The position numbers and the translations under genes are program-made. The notes beneath the pieces were generated by a model. It was not told the DNA's origin and did not search any database. It saw only the letters and a list, made by a program, of their open reading frames with translations. A DNA stretch of 64,000 nt, from the NCBI RefSeq assembly GCF_022346545.1, contig NZ_JAKRNU010000001.1, forward strand, positions 372,001 to 436,000, given 5' to 3'. Shown piece after piece: positions 55,932 to 64,000 of this stretch. How positions within the stretch are numbered: the stretch's first letter is position 1; the number at the start of each line of letters is the position of its first letter. Source of the DNA: Sporosarcina sp. ACRSM. Its GTDB lineage: Bacteria > Bacillota > Bacilli > Bacillales_A > Planococcaceae.

Positions 55932-57242
55932 TTAGACGGTTACTGAAGATTGAAATTCGGCGATTGCCTGTAATGCTCGTTCAGCATGTTTTTCTGCACG
56001 TTCCACTTTTGACTTGATCCGCTCCCCAAGATCCGGGAAGAGACCGAAGTTGATGTTCATCGGCTGGAAGTTTTTCGGATCGGCTTCCGTAATATATCTT
56101 GCCATACTGCCAAGTGCCGTTTCATGCGGAAATAGAACGGTTTCTTTGCCAAGTGCCACATTCGCTGCATTGATACCTGCGATAAGTCCGGAACCGGCCG
56201 ATTCAACATAACCTTCGACTCCCGTCATCTGACCCGCGAAAAATATGTTCCGATTGGACTTCAATTGGTATGTCGAATCTAGTACCCGTGGCGAATTGAT
56301 GAATGTATTTCGATGCATGACACCATAACGGACAATTTCCACGTTTTCAAGACCAGGAATGAGGTTGATGACTTCTTTTTGGGCTCCCCATTTCATATGC
56401 GTTTGGAATCCGACGATATTATAAAGGGTTCCTGCCGCGTCATCTTGCCGCAGTTGAACAACCGCCTTGTATCGTTTTCCGGTTACCGGATCTTCAAGTC
56501 CAACCGGCTTCAACGCTCCAAATAGTAACGTTTTCTCACCACGTTGCGCAAGCACTTCAACTGGCATGCAGCCTTCAAAGTAAATCTCTTTCTCGAATTC
56601 CTTCAACGGTACGACTTCAGCATCCACTAACGCTTGATAAAAACGTGCGAATTGCTCTTCATCCATCGGACAGTTCAAATAAGCCGCTTCCCCTTTATCA
56701 TAGCGGGATTTCAAGAAAACCTTCTCCATATCGATAGAATCTTTTTCGATGATCGGTGCTGCTGCATCATAGAAATATAAATACTCTTCACCTGTCAATT
56801 TGCGAATCTGCTCTGCCAATGCCGGCGAAGTGAGAGGGCCTGTTGCGATGACCGTTATTCCCTCCGGCAGTTCAGTCACTTCTTCGTTGACAATCTCGAT
56901 GAGCGGATGATTGCGGACCCGCTCCGTCACATTTCCTGCAAACTCATGACGGTCGACGGCCAATGCCCCTCCTGCCGGAACAGAGCATGCATCTGCCGCA
57001 TCGATGATCAGCGAATTGAGTCTTCTCATTTCTTCCTTAATGATTCCTACTGCGTTCGTCAAATTGTTGGCACGCAATGAATTACTGCAAACAAGCTCCG
57101 CAAACTTGTCCGTGTGATGCGCTGGCGTTTGTTTTACCGGCCTCATTTCATATAAACGGACATTTACTCCACGATTGGCAATCTGCCACGCAGCCTCGCT
57201 TCCTGCAAGCCCTGCGCCTATGACATTTACGATGGGTGTCAT
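55932..57242 (-). CDS. trmFO: tRNA (uracil-5-)-methyltransferase TrmFO (folate- and FAD-dependent)
   Basis: TrmFO makes m5U54 in the tRNA T loop from methylene-THF. The 436-residue flavoprotein opens [22 protein letters not shown] (FAD-binding GxGxxG), then [38 protein letters not shown] with the catalytic Cys, and [20 protein letters not shown]. The C-terminal [24 protein letters not shown] is the second FAD-contact block. It follows topA by 59 bp. B. subtilis calls it gid. Confidence 0.97.
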   Translation of the reverse strand: MTPIVNVIGAGLAGSEAAWQIANRGVNVRLYEMRPVKQTPAHHTDKFAELVCSNSLRANNLTNAVGIIKEEMRRLNSLIIDAADACSVPAGGALAVDRHEFAGNVTERVRNHPLIEIVNEEVTELPEGITVIATGPLTSPALAEQIRKLTGEEYLYFYDAAAPIIEKDSIDMEKVFLKSRYDKGEAAYLNCPMDEEQFARFYQALVDAEVVPLKEFEKEIYFEGCMPVEVLAQRGEKTLLFGALKPVGLEDPVTGKRYKAVVQLRQDDAAGTLYNIVGFQTHMKWGAQKEVINLIPGLENVEIVRYGVMHRNTFINSPRVLDSTYQLKSNRNIFFAGQMTGVEGYVESAGSGLIAGINAANVALGKETVLFPHETALGSMARYITEADPKNFQPMNINFGLFPDLGERIKSKVERAEKHAERALQAIAEFQSSVTV

Positions 57243-57301
57243 CCCATCACCTTCTTTCTAAATCACTTATTGTCCAGACTACAGGCACCAGACGCTTTTC
57301 T

Positions 57302-59377
57302 TTATTGTTGAGCGTCTTCTTTGTAGTCACATTCCGTGCATTGGATTTGTACGCCTTTTTTCAATTTCTTTTCAACTAGTGTATTTTCGCATTTTGGACA
57401 AGGTCTTGCAACCGGTTTATCCCATGAGACATACTCACATTCCGGATAGCGGTCACAGCCGTAGAAAATCCTTTTCGTTTTGCTCTTCCGTTCAACAACC
57501 TGTCCCTCTTTACAAGTTGGACACGTAACACCGATCGGTTTGATGATCGCCTTCGTATTGCGACAATCCGGGAAATTGGAGCAGGCCATGAATTTTCCAT
57601 AACGCCCTAGTTTAAAAACCATCGGCGAACCGCATTTTTCACAATCTTCTCCAGCGGGTTCATCTTTGATTTCGATTTTTTCCATTTCAGCGTCCGCCAC
57701 TTGTACATGCTTCTCAAAATCCTGGTAGAAATCATCAATGACTTCGACCCATTTGATTTTTCCGTCTTCGATATTATCGAGCCCTTTTTCCATTTCGGCT
57801 GTAAATTCAACATCGATAATATCCGGGAAGTACTGATTGACTGCCTGGTGAACAATTTCGCCAAGTTCGGTCGGGATGAAACGCTTCGCATCAAGCGTTA
57901 CATATCCACGTTTTTGGATCGTATCGAGTGTCGGTGCATAAGTCGACGGCCGGCCGATACCAAGTTCTTCGAGCGTTTTGACCAAACGAGCTTCCGAATA
58001 GCGCGGTGGCGGCTGGGTGAAATGCTGTTTCGGATCAATCTCACTATAGCCCACTTGCTGCCCTTCTTCTAACGGCGGTAGAATACGATCCTTCTCTTCC
58101 TCTTTGTCATCGTCCCCTTCGACGTACACTTTCATGAATCCAGGGAATTTCACTTGCGAACCATTTGCTCTGAAACGCACATCGCCATTCAAAAGATCCA
58201 CCGTAACCGTATCTAAAATGGCCGGTGCCATTTGACTGGCGACAAATCGCTCCCAAATCAGCTTGTATAAGCGTAATTGATCACGTGATAAAACCGTCTT
58301 CATGGCCGCAGGTGGACGCATAACAGAAGTGGGCCTGATTGCCTCGTGCGCATCTTGCGTTTTGTTCGTCTCCTTTTTTGCGGCCTTCGAAGGTGTTACA
58401 AATTCTTTGCCGTACATCGTTTCGATAAAGGACTGCGCCTCTTCCTTCGCGCTATCCGCTATCCGGGTCGAATCCGTTCTCATATAAGTGATGAGCCCGA
58501 CGCTGCCTTCTTTCCCAAGATTGATCCCTTCGTATAGCTGCTGTGCCAGCATCATCGTCTTCTTCGCGCGGAAGTTCAACTTGCGCGCAGCTTCCTGTTG
58601 TAAGGATGAAGTGGTGAATGGAACTGCCGGATTCCGTTTACGTTCTTTTTTCACAACGGAAGCGATATCGAATTTGTCTCCTTTTAACTGACCAAGAATC
58701 TCATCGACTTGCGCTTTGTTCGTCAATTTCAGCTTTTTCTTCGCATCACCATAAAAAGCTGCTTCGAACGTAACGGAATCTTTTGTGAATTGGCCACTAA
58801 TGCTCCAATACTCTTCCGGAACAAAATTTTTGATCTCATTTTCTCGATCGATGATGAGCCGCAGTGAAACCGACTGAACCCGTCCTGCCGATAATCCTTT
58901 TTTCACTTTCTTCCAAAGGATCGGGCTGATGTTATACCCGACAAGCCGGTCCAAAATACGGCGTGCCTGCTGGGCATCGACGAGATCCATATTGATCGGC
59001 CGAGGATTTTTAAAAGATTCCTTGATTGCATCTTTTGTAATTTCATTGAACACGACGCGGCAATCCGATTCGATATCGATACCGAGCTGATGCGCTAAAT
59101 GCCAAGCGATCGCTTCCCCTTCTCTATCGGGGTCGGCCGCGAGATAGATTTTTTTCGCTTTTTTGGCATCCTTCTTCAACTCTTGCAAAATCGGACCTTT
59201 CCCGCGAATCGTGATGTACTTAGGCTCATAGTTATTTTCAGTGTCTACACCCATTTGGCTGCGCGGTAAATCGCGCAAATGACCGAGTGATGCACGCACT
59301 TTATATTTTTTTCCTAAATATCGTTCAATCGTTTTTGCCTTTGCAGGTGATTCTACGATTACTAAATTATCTGCCAT
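57302..59377 (-). CDS. topA: DNA topoisomerase I (type IA)
   Basis: TopA relaxes negatively supercoiled DNA through a 5'-phosphotyrosine. The 691-residue protein has the TOPRIM domain ([33 protein letters not shown]) and the gate domain with catalytic Tyr in [12 protein letters not shown] and the [10 protein letters not shown] motif. At the C-terminus are three tetra-cysteine zinc ribbons ([49 protein letters not shown]). A GGAGG site precedes the ATG. It lies between dprA and trmFO. Confidence 0.97.
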   Translation of the reverse strand: MADNLVIVESPAKAKTIERYLGKKYKVRASLGHLRDLPRSQMGVDTENNYEPKYITIRGKGPILQELKKDAKKAKKIYLAADPDREGEAIAWHLAHQLGIDIESDCRVVFNEITKDAIKESFKNPRPINMDLVDAQQARRILDRLVGYNISPILWKKVKKGLSAGRVQSVSLRLIIDRENEIKNFVPEEYWSISGQFTKDSVTFEAAFYGDAKKKLKLTNKAQVDEILGQLKGDKFDIASVVKKERKRNPAVPFTTSSLQQEAARKLNFRAKKTMMLAQQLYEGINLGKEGSVGLITYMRTDSTRIADSAKEEAQSFIETMYGKEFVTPSKAAKKETNKTQDAHEAIRPTSVMRPPAAMKTVLSRDQLRLYKLIWERFVASQMAPAILDTVTVDLLNGDVRFRANGSQVKFPGFMKVYVEGDDDKEEEKDRILPPLEEGQQVGYSEIDPKQHFTQPPPRYSEARLVKTLEELGIGRPSTYAPTLDTIQKRGYVTLDAKRFIPTELGEIVHQAVNQYFPDIIDVEFTAEMEKGLDNIEDGKIKWVEVIDDFYQDFEKHVQVADAEMEKIEIKDEPAGEDCEKCGSPMVFKLGRYGKFMACSNFPDCRNTKAIIKPIGVTCPTCKEGQVVERKSKTKRIFYGCDRYPECEYVSWDKPVARPCPKCENTLVEKKLKKGVQIQCTECDYKEDAQQ

Positions 59378-59439
59378 TCATTATATGCCTCCTTAAAGAG
59401 GTTCGGTATTTATTCATCAAAAGAATATCTGTTGCAAAA

Positions 59440-59466
59440 TGTATAACAGATTTCAATTTATTGCAA
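59440..59466 (-). promoter_or_regulatory. Putative promoter of topA
   Basis: Minus strand TTGCAA, 15-bp spacer, TATACA preceded by TGT (extended -10). The short spacer weakens the match. The 114-bp dprA-topA gap also has AACCTTT/AAAGGTT inverted arms near the dprA stop without a T-tract. Confidence 0.35.
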
Positions 59467-59491
59467 CCTTTTAAGGAGGAAAGGTTTTTCT

Positions 59492-60379
59492 TTACCTATC
59501 GAAAGCGAGCGTTTCTACGATCTGAAAGCCGCTCCAGATCGGTTTCGCCCCTTCGTCTAATAACTGATTCGGTCCTGCCGACAATGCGGATGTAATAGGG
59601 CCTGGGACTGTAAAAATATCCTTTCCGTGGTCAAGCGCATGCTCCACCGTGCTCATCGTGCCACTTTTCCGGGCGGCTTCCGTTACGATAACCGCGTCGG
59701 ATAGTCCGCTAATGATACGATTACGCATCGGAAATGTCCACCGTTCCGGCTTCATATAAGGAGGATATTCAGTCAACATCAACTGTTTTTCGACAATTTC
59801 CGCAGCGAGTTTCGCATTCTCTTTTGGATACAGATGGAAGAAGCCGTGTCCGAGTACAGCGATGGTTTTTCCGCCATATTCGAGAGCTGCCTCATGCGCC
59901 ATCGCATCGGCCCCTTTCGCCAGCCCGGAAACGATAACAGCATTATTTTCTACAAGTGGGGGGACGATCAATTTCAATGCTTTTTTCGAATAGGCGGTCG
60001 CTTTTCTTGAACCGATAATGGCAATATACCGTCGCTCCGTCAATAATTGCAAACAGCCTTTCGTATAAAGGACAGCGGGTGGATCAATCAAAAGGCGTAA
60101 TTTTTCAGGATATAGGGAATGAGTAAATGGGATGGGGAATATGGCGTGCCGCTCATATAATTCATCATAAGGGGTGTCTACGTTTCGCTGTAAGTTTTCT
60201 GTTAACTTGAGGGCTTTCGCTATCGGAATGTTCACGATTTCCGCGAGTTCTTTTGCGTGATACGTAAAGAGCCTATCAAGATCGGGATCTATCTCGAACA
60301 GCTTGCCTAAGCGATTCAAAGGTACCGGAAATACATAATGAAGCGCCAACAATCGTCGTTCCTTGTCCGTCAATTCCAT
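59492..60379 (-). CDS. dprA: DNA-processing protein DprA (Smf)
   Basis: DprA loads RecA onto incoming single-stranded DNA in transformation. The 295-residue protein has the Rossmann-type core: YIAIIGSRKATAYSKKAL, VIVSGLAKGADAMAHEAALEYGGKTIAVLGHG, and FPMRNRIISGLSDAVIVTEAARKSGTMSTVEHALDHG. A short SAM-like N-terminal domain precedes it; no long C-terminal winged-helix domain is seen, as in B. subtilis. The ATG follows GGAGG directly after the sucD terminator, with only about 15 bp between, so it relies on read-through or on a promoter overlapping the terminator. Confidence 0.96.
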   Translation of the reverse strand: MELTDKERRLLALHYVFPVPLNRLGKLFEIDPDLDRLFTYHAKELAEIVNIPIAKALKLTENLQRNVDTPYDELYERHAIFPIPFTHSLYPEKLRLLIDPPAVLYTKGCLQLLTERRYIAIIGSRKATAYSKKALKLIVPPLVENNAVIVSGLAKGADAMAHEAALEYGGKTIAVLGHGFFHLYPKENAKLAAEIVEKQLMLTEYPPYMKPERWTFPMRNRIISGLSDAVIVTEAARKSGTMSTVEHALDHGKDIFTVPGPITSALSAGPNQLLDEGAKPIWSGFQIVETLAFDR

Positions 60380-60394
60380 TGAATTCCTCCCTTT

Positions 60395-60432
60395 TTAAAA
60401 AAGATGCAGCGCATTATATACACGCTGCATCT
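60395..60432 (-). terminator. Terminator of sucCD
   Basis: Minus strand AAGATGCAGCG and CGCTGCATCTT form an 11-bp stem followed by TTTTTTAAAAA. The loop contains a perfect TATAAT (60413-60418). Confidence 0.85.
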
Positions 60433-60444
60433 TGTTGAATTGAA

Positions 60445-61347
60445 TTAATGTGTTTTACACTTTTCGTATAAACCTTTTTCTTTAATCACTTTGATTAACG
60501 TTTCACCGATAACAGACGGTGTATCTGCAGTTTCAACACCAGCCGCGTTGAGCGCTTTGATCTTTTCAGCTGCAGTTCCTTTACCGCCTGAAATGATTGC
60601 ACCAGCGTGGCCCATACGTTTACCTTCTGGAGCCGTTTGTCCGCCGATGAAGCCTACAACCGGTTTCGTCATGTTTTCAGCGATCCAAGCAGCTGCTTCT
60701 TCTTCAGCTGTACCACCGATTTCACCGATCATAACAACTGCATACGTTTCAGGATCTTCATTGAATTCTTTTAGAACATCGATGAAGTTCGTCCCATTGA
60801 CAGGGTCTCCACCGATACCGACAGCTGTCGTTTGACCAATACCCGCTTGTGAAAGTTGGTGAACAGCTTCATATGTAAGTGTTCCAGAACGCGAAACAAC
60901 ACCCACATGACCTTTTGTATGAATATAACCTGGCATAATACCAATCTTACACTCATCAGCAGTAATGACACCTGGGCAGTTCGGTCCGACAAGACGTGTC
61001 TTTTTGCCTGCCATGTAACGTTTTACTTTTACCATGTCAAGAACTGGAATATGTTCTGTAATACAAATCGTCATATCCAATTCTGCATCTACCGCTTCCA
61101 TGATCGCATCTGCTGCGAATGGAGCCGGTACGTAGATAACTGAAACGTTTGCGCCTGTTGCTTTCACCGCTTCTTCAACCGTGTTGAAAACAGGTACGCC
61201 CGCTGCTTCTGTTCCACCTTTTCCAGGCGTTACACCACCGACGATTTTTGTCCCGTACTCAAGCATTTGTTGCGTATGGAAAAGTGCTGTAGAACCTGTG
61301 ATTCCTTGTACGATCACTTTTGTATCTTTATTAATATAAATACTCAT
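60445..61347 (-). CDS. sucD: Succinyl-CoA synthetase subunit alpha
   Basis: SucD carries the phosphohistidine of succinyl-CoA synthetase in the TCA cycle. The 300 residues start [26 protein letters not shown] (CoA/nucleotide-binding) and contain [32 protein letters not shown] and the catalytic His in [19 protein letters not shown]. It lies 19 bp after sucC, forming the sucCD operon, and ends in a strong terminator. Confidence 0.98.
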   Translation of the reverse strand: MSIYINKDTKVIVQGITGSTALFHTQQMLEYGTKIVGGVTPGKGGTEAAGVPVFNTVEEAVKATGANVSVIYVPAPFAADAIMEAVDAELDMTICITEHIPVLDMVKVKRYMAGKKTRLVGPNCPGVITADECKIGIMPGYIHTKGHVGVVSRSGTLTYEAVHQLSQAGIGQTTAVGIGGDPVNGTNFIDVLKEFNEDPETYAVVMIGEIGGTAEEEAAAWIAENMTKPVVGFIGGQTAPEGKRMGHAGAIISGGKGTAAEKIKALNAAGVETADTPSVIGETLIKVIKEKGLYEKCKTH

Positions 61348-61366
61348 CAGTTTGTCCCTGCCTTTC

Positions 61367-62527
61367 TTAGCCTACGAGTTCAACAATCTTTTGTGCACCG
61401 TCCGCCATTGAATCCGCGGCGATGATATTCAGTCCTGATTCGTTCAATAGAGCTTTACCTTTATCTACATTTGTACCTTCCAAACGTACGACTAGTGGTA
61501 CTTGCAGACCCACTTCTTTCGCAGCTGTAATGACACCTTCTGCGATAACATCACATTTCATGATACCGCCGAAAATGTTGACGAAAATCCCTTTAACAGC
61601 TTCGTCGGATAGGATGATTTTGAATGCTTCTGTTACTTTTTCAGCAGTTGCGCCGCCCCCAACATCAAGGAAGTTAGCAGGTGAACCGCCGTAGTAGTTG
61701 ATTGTATCCATTGTCGCCATTGCTAGACCGGCACCGTTAACCATGCAGCCGATGTTGCCATCTAGTGAAATATAGCTTAAGTCATATTTTGAAGCTTCGA
61801 TTTCTTTTGCATCTTCTTCATCAAGGTCGCGAAGCTCCATGATGTCTTTATGACGATACAATGCGTTTGCATCGAAGTTGAATTTTGCATCTAGCGCTAA
61901 AACATTATCATCACCTGTTACAACAAGTGGGTTGATCTCAACGATTGATGCGTCTTTTTCAGTAAATACTTGATAGAGGCCAAGCATGAATTTTGCTGCT
62001 TTGTTTACAAGGTGAGCAGGGATATTCATGTTGAAAGCCATACGGCGTGCTTGGAAGCCAGTCAATCCAACAACTGGATCGATCACTTCTTTGAAGATTT
62101 TTTCAGGTGTCGCTTCTGCAACTTCCTCGATATCCATTCCACCTTCTTCAGAACCCATAAGTGTTACGCGATCTGTAGCACGGTCCAGGACTAGTCCAAG
62201 GTAGTATTCTTTTTTAATGTCGGAACCTTCTTCGATAAGAAGTCTTTTCACTTCTTTACCTTCCGGGCCTGTTTGATGTGTCACAAGCGTTTTGCCGATT
62301 AGCTCTTCCGCATAAGCGCGCACTTCGTCAAGATTTTTAGCGATCTTGACACCGCCCGCTTTTCCGCGGCCACCCGCATGGATTTGTGCTTTCACAACGA
62401 TGACGTCCGTTCCCAATTCCTTCGCAGCTTTAACTGCCTCTTCCGGAGAAAAAGCAACAAGGCCGTTCGAAACTGCTACTCCATAATCTCTTAGTAGCTG
62501 TTTCCCTTGATATTCATGGATATTCAT
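61367..62527 (-). CDS. sucC: Succinyl-CoA synthetase subunit beta
   Basis: SucC provides the nucleotide-binding ATP-grasp part of the enzyme. The 386-residue protein begins [22 protein letters not shown], shows [16 protein letters not shown], the VEINPLVV metal-ligand segment, [11 protein letters not shown] and [19 protein letters not shown]. The start at 62527 has GGAGG 7 bases upstream; a reading six codons longer lacks a site. A good promoter lies about 60 bp upstream, just after ylqH. Confidence 0.98.
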   Translation of the reverse strand: MNIHEYQGKQLLRDYGVAVSNGLVAFSPEEAVKAAKELGTDVIVVKAQIHAGGRGKAGGVKIAKNLDEVRAYAEELIGKTLVTHQTGPEGKEVKRLLIEEGSDIKKEYYLGLVLDRATDRVTLMGSEEGGMDIEEVAEATPEKIFKEVIDPVVGLTGFQARRMAFNMNIPAHLVNKAAKFMLGLYQVFTEKDASIVEINPLVVTGDDNVLALDAKFNFDANALYRHKDIMELRDLDEEDAKEIEASKYDLSYISLDGNIGCMVNGAGLAMATMDTINYYGGSPANFLDVGGGATAEKVTEAFKIILSDEAVKGIFVNIFGGIMKCDVIAEGVITAAKEVGLQVPLVVRLEGTNVDKGKALLNESGLNIIAADSMADGAQKIVELVG

Positions 62528-62576
62528 CTTACATCCTCCAATCAAACTTGTATCTCAATAATTTACTGCCTTATTC

Positions 62577-62605
62577 ATTGTAGTAAAGATGTCAAACAAT
62601 GTCCA
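62577..62605 (-). promoter_or_regulatory. Sigma-A promoter of sucCD
   Basis: Minus strand TGGACA, 17-bp spacer, TACAAT: one mismatch per hexamer from consensus. It lies about 34 bp after the ylqH stop and gives a leader of roughly 45 nt. Confidence 0.65.
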
Positions 62606-62639
62606 CAATTGATTGCCAACTCCTGAAATTTGTCGAAAT

Positions 62640-62930
62640 TCAGTTATTTTTTCGTAGACCATGTGCTCGATCCACTTGATAAATATAAGCAAAAACTTCC
62701 GAAACTGCTTGATAGAGTTCTTCAGGTATCGATTCATTTACATTCAGCTGCCCTAAAATTTCAACTAGACTTGGATCTTCTTGAATGGGAATATCATTCT
62801 CTTTCGCTTTTTCCAGAATCTTTTCTGCGATTTTCCCTTTCCCTTTCGCCGTCACTTTAGGGGCATCTCCCGCACTGGGATCATATGAGAGGGCAACTGC
62901 CTCTTTTCGGACTTGCCGTTCTTCGTTCAT
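62640..62930 (-). CDS. ylqH: FlhB C-terminal domain homologue YlqH (FlhB2)
   Basis: This 96-residue protein matches the C-terminal cleavage fragment of FlhB: AVALSYDPSAGDAPKVTAKGKGKIAEKILEKAKENDIPIQEDPSLVEIL, ending YQAVSEVFAYIYQVD. Compared with the full FlhB at 34285-35367 it starts after the NPTH site and has no membrane part. Such free FlhB-C proteins (for example FlhX in Helicobacter) can act as spare substrate-switch parts; a similar role here is inference. It overlaps the ylqG end by 4 bp and lies next to sucC, as in B. subtilis. Confidence 0.92.
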   Translation of the reverse strand: MNEERQVRKEAVALSYDPSAGDAPKVTAKGKGKIAEKILEKAKENDIPIQEDPSLVEILGQLNVNESIPEELYQAVSEVFAYIYQVDRAHGLRKNN

Positions 62931-64000
62931 ATTCGGACATCAACCCCTTGACCGTCAGACGGTCGTTGTTTGTTCTGCACTGGCTTCTCTTCTTCGACAA
63001 AAGGCTTGAAAAAAATTCCTGACAACCGGTAACCAGCTGCTTCTAGCCCATCTTTCAACTTATTTTGCAGCGGGAGAGCCACGGTTTGAAGCTTATCATC
63101 CTCATTGAAAACGGTTACTTTCACAACTCGATTTTGCACTTGCATATCGATCACGGTTTGCTTTATCGACGCCAAATCGAGATAAAATAGAACGCGCGCA
63201 AAATCGGAGTCGATTTGCCCGTTTTCCTTCATTCTTCCATGCCATTGCAATGTCGAATCAATCCGCTTTCCGAAAATATCCAGCGGCACTTGCATAACGA
63301 GCTGATGTTGCACGCCGTTTTCTCCGGATTGCAACAACGGCCCATTCATACGCATGACAACGTTTTCCGCAGCCTCGCGCACAGCCGGGGACAGCATCGA
63401 ACTTTGCAAAAGCTTGACCAATTGCGGCTTCACCATATCCATCAGCTGGTTAGGATCCCGTTCCTTGCTTGCAAGTTCCGCTTCATAATTGAAGCCTGAC
63501 GAACGAATGACTGCTTGTAATGCGTCTTTCATCGCCTTGCCGTCAATGGCAGTAGCGACTGAGGCATCAGCCCCTTGCACCATCTGTCGAACCGCCGGAT
63601 TGTCGGAACGTCCTGCAACCTGAATGAGTGCGGTCATTTTTTCAGCACCTTGTTGCGAGCCCTGCTGATGGAGCAGTGACAGTACTTTAGCGGCACCCTC
63701 TTCAGATGGCGAATGTTGTCCAAAAGGGGTGGCGATCGCATTTTCCGACGTCACCTTCAAAAGTGTGTGAGTGAATTCCCGTACAAATTCCATCGTCGCT
63801 TGATGCGATGGGCGAATGTCTGCCAGTCGATCGATTATTGTCAGTAACATCGCCTTTTGCTGGTTACTCATTTCTCGATCTGCCGCAATAAGTGCTTTCA
63901 AATTGGAAATATCGGGGGTTGTTTGTGTCGAGCCAGCTTGCGCAATTTGCCGGAGAGCCCCAATCAATCGTTCGGTTGTCGGTTCAGCAGCAGAAGTGGA
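62927..64000 (-). CDS. ylqG: YlqG-like protein with FliK-type C-terminal domain, N-terminus beyond window
   Basis: At least 358 codons are open to the window edge, so the true start is outside. The middle is helical and rich in Ala, Gln and Met. The C-terminal part (about SDFARVLFYLDLASIKQTVIDMQVQNRVVKVTVFNEDDKLQTVALPLQNKLKDGLEAAGY) has the strand-helix pattern of the FliK C-terminal Flg_hook domain. Its downstream partner is the FlhB-C homologue ylqH, overlapping by 4 bp. Family assignment to YlqG rests on synteny with B. subtilis (ylqG-ylqH-sucC). Confidence 0.8.
   Translation of the reverse strand, partial: STSAAEPTTERLIGALRQIAQAGSTQTTPDISNLKALIAADREMSNQQKAMLLTIIDRLADIRPSHQATMEFVREFTHTLLKVTSENAIATPFGQHSPSEEGAAKVLSLLHQQGSQQGAEKMTALIQVAGRSDNPAVRQMVQGADASVATAIDGKAMKDALQAVIRSSGFNYEAELASKERDPNQLMDMVKPQLVKLLQSSMLSPAVREAAENVVMRMNGPLLQSGENGVQHQLVMQVPLDIFGKRIDSTLQWHGRMKENGQIDSDFARVLFYLDLASIKQTVIDMQVQNRVVKVTVFNEDDKLQTVALPLQNKLKDGLEAAGYRLSGIFFKPFVEEEKPVQNKQRPSDGQGVDVRI

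Overview
This 64 kb window is a piece of a low-GC Gram-positive chromosome of the order Bacillales. The gene order matches Bacillus subtilis almost gene for gene: ylqG-ylqH-sucC-sucD-dprA-topA-trmFO-xerC(codV)-hslV-hslU-codY-(fla/che operon)-sigD-swrB-rpsB-tsf-pyrH-frr-uppS-cdsA-dxr-rseP-proS-polC-rimP-nusA-ylxR-ylxQ-infB-ylxP-rbfA-truB-ribF-rpsO-pnp. Protein style and the GC-rich intergenic repeats suggest a Planococcaceae member (Sporosarcina-like), but that is an inference. Every gene I can support lies on the minus strand, so transcription runs from high to low coordinates. The two end genes, ylqG at the top and pnp at the bottom, are cut by the window edges. I see no rRNA, tRNA, CRISPR array, intact insertion sequence or prophage.

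Layout in the direction of transcription. (1) 64000-59492: ylqG-ylqH, a detached FliK-like/FlhB-C-like pair; then sucCD (succinyl-CoA synthetase) with its own promoter and terminator; then dprA. (2) 59466-51808: topA, trmFO, then xerC-hslV-hslU-codY, ended by a strong terminator. (3) 51647-25373: a 26 kb fla/che operon from flgB to cheD. It encodes rod, MS ring, switch, export gate and export ATPase, hook, hook-length control, and chemotaxis proteins of the B. subtilis type (CheC/CheD/FliY, no CheZ). (4) 25362-23703: sigD, a small conserved hypothetical and swrB. Unlike a simple continuous operon, a canonical terminator and an extended -10 promoter separate cheD from sigD. (5) 23696-20287: rpsB, tsf, pyrH, frr (translation and UMP kinase), with terminators between the first genes. 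(6) 20149-9882: uppS-cdsA-dxr-rseP-proS-polC (isoprenoid and phospholipid synthesis, intramembrane proteolysis, prolyl-tRNA synthetase, replicative polymerase). (7) 9630-1: rimP-nusA-ylxR-ylxQ-infB-ylxP-rbfA-truB-ribF, then rpsO and pnp, each apparently with its own signals.

The coding content is conventional. The less ordinary material is mostly non-coding: a 16-bp inverted-repeat element and a linked multi-hairpin block between rpsO and pnp; a related hairpin cluster between polC and rimP; another clover-like repeat between tsf and pyrH; a fully GC stem between the Shine-Dalgarno and the start codon of flbD; and the terminator/promoter insertion upstream of sigD. Among proteins, the uncharacterised 99-aa protein between sigD and swrB, the ylqG/ylqH pair, the 17-residue repeat tract in IF2 and the HslV N-terminus deserve a second look. 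I did not find a clearly new multi-gene system.
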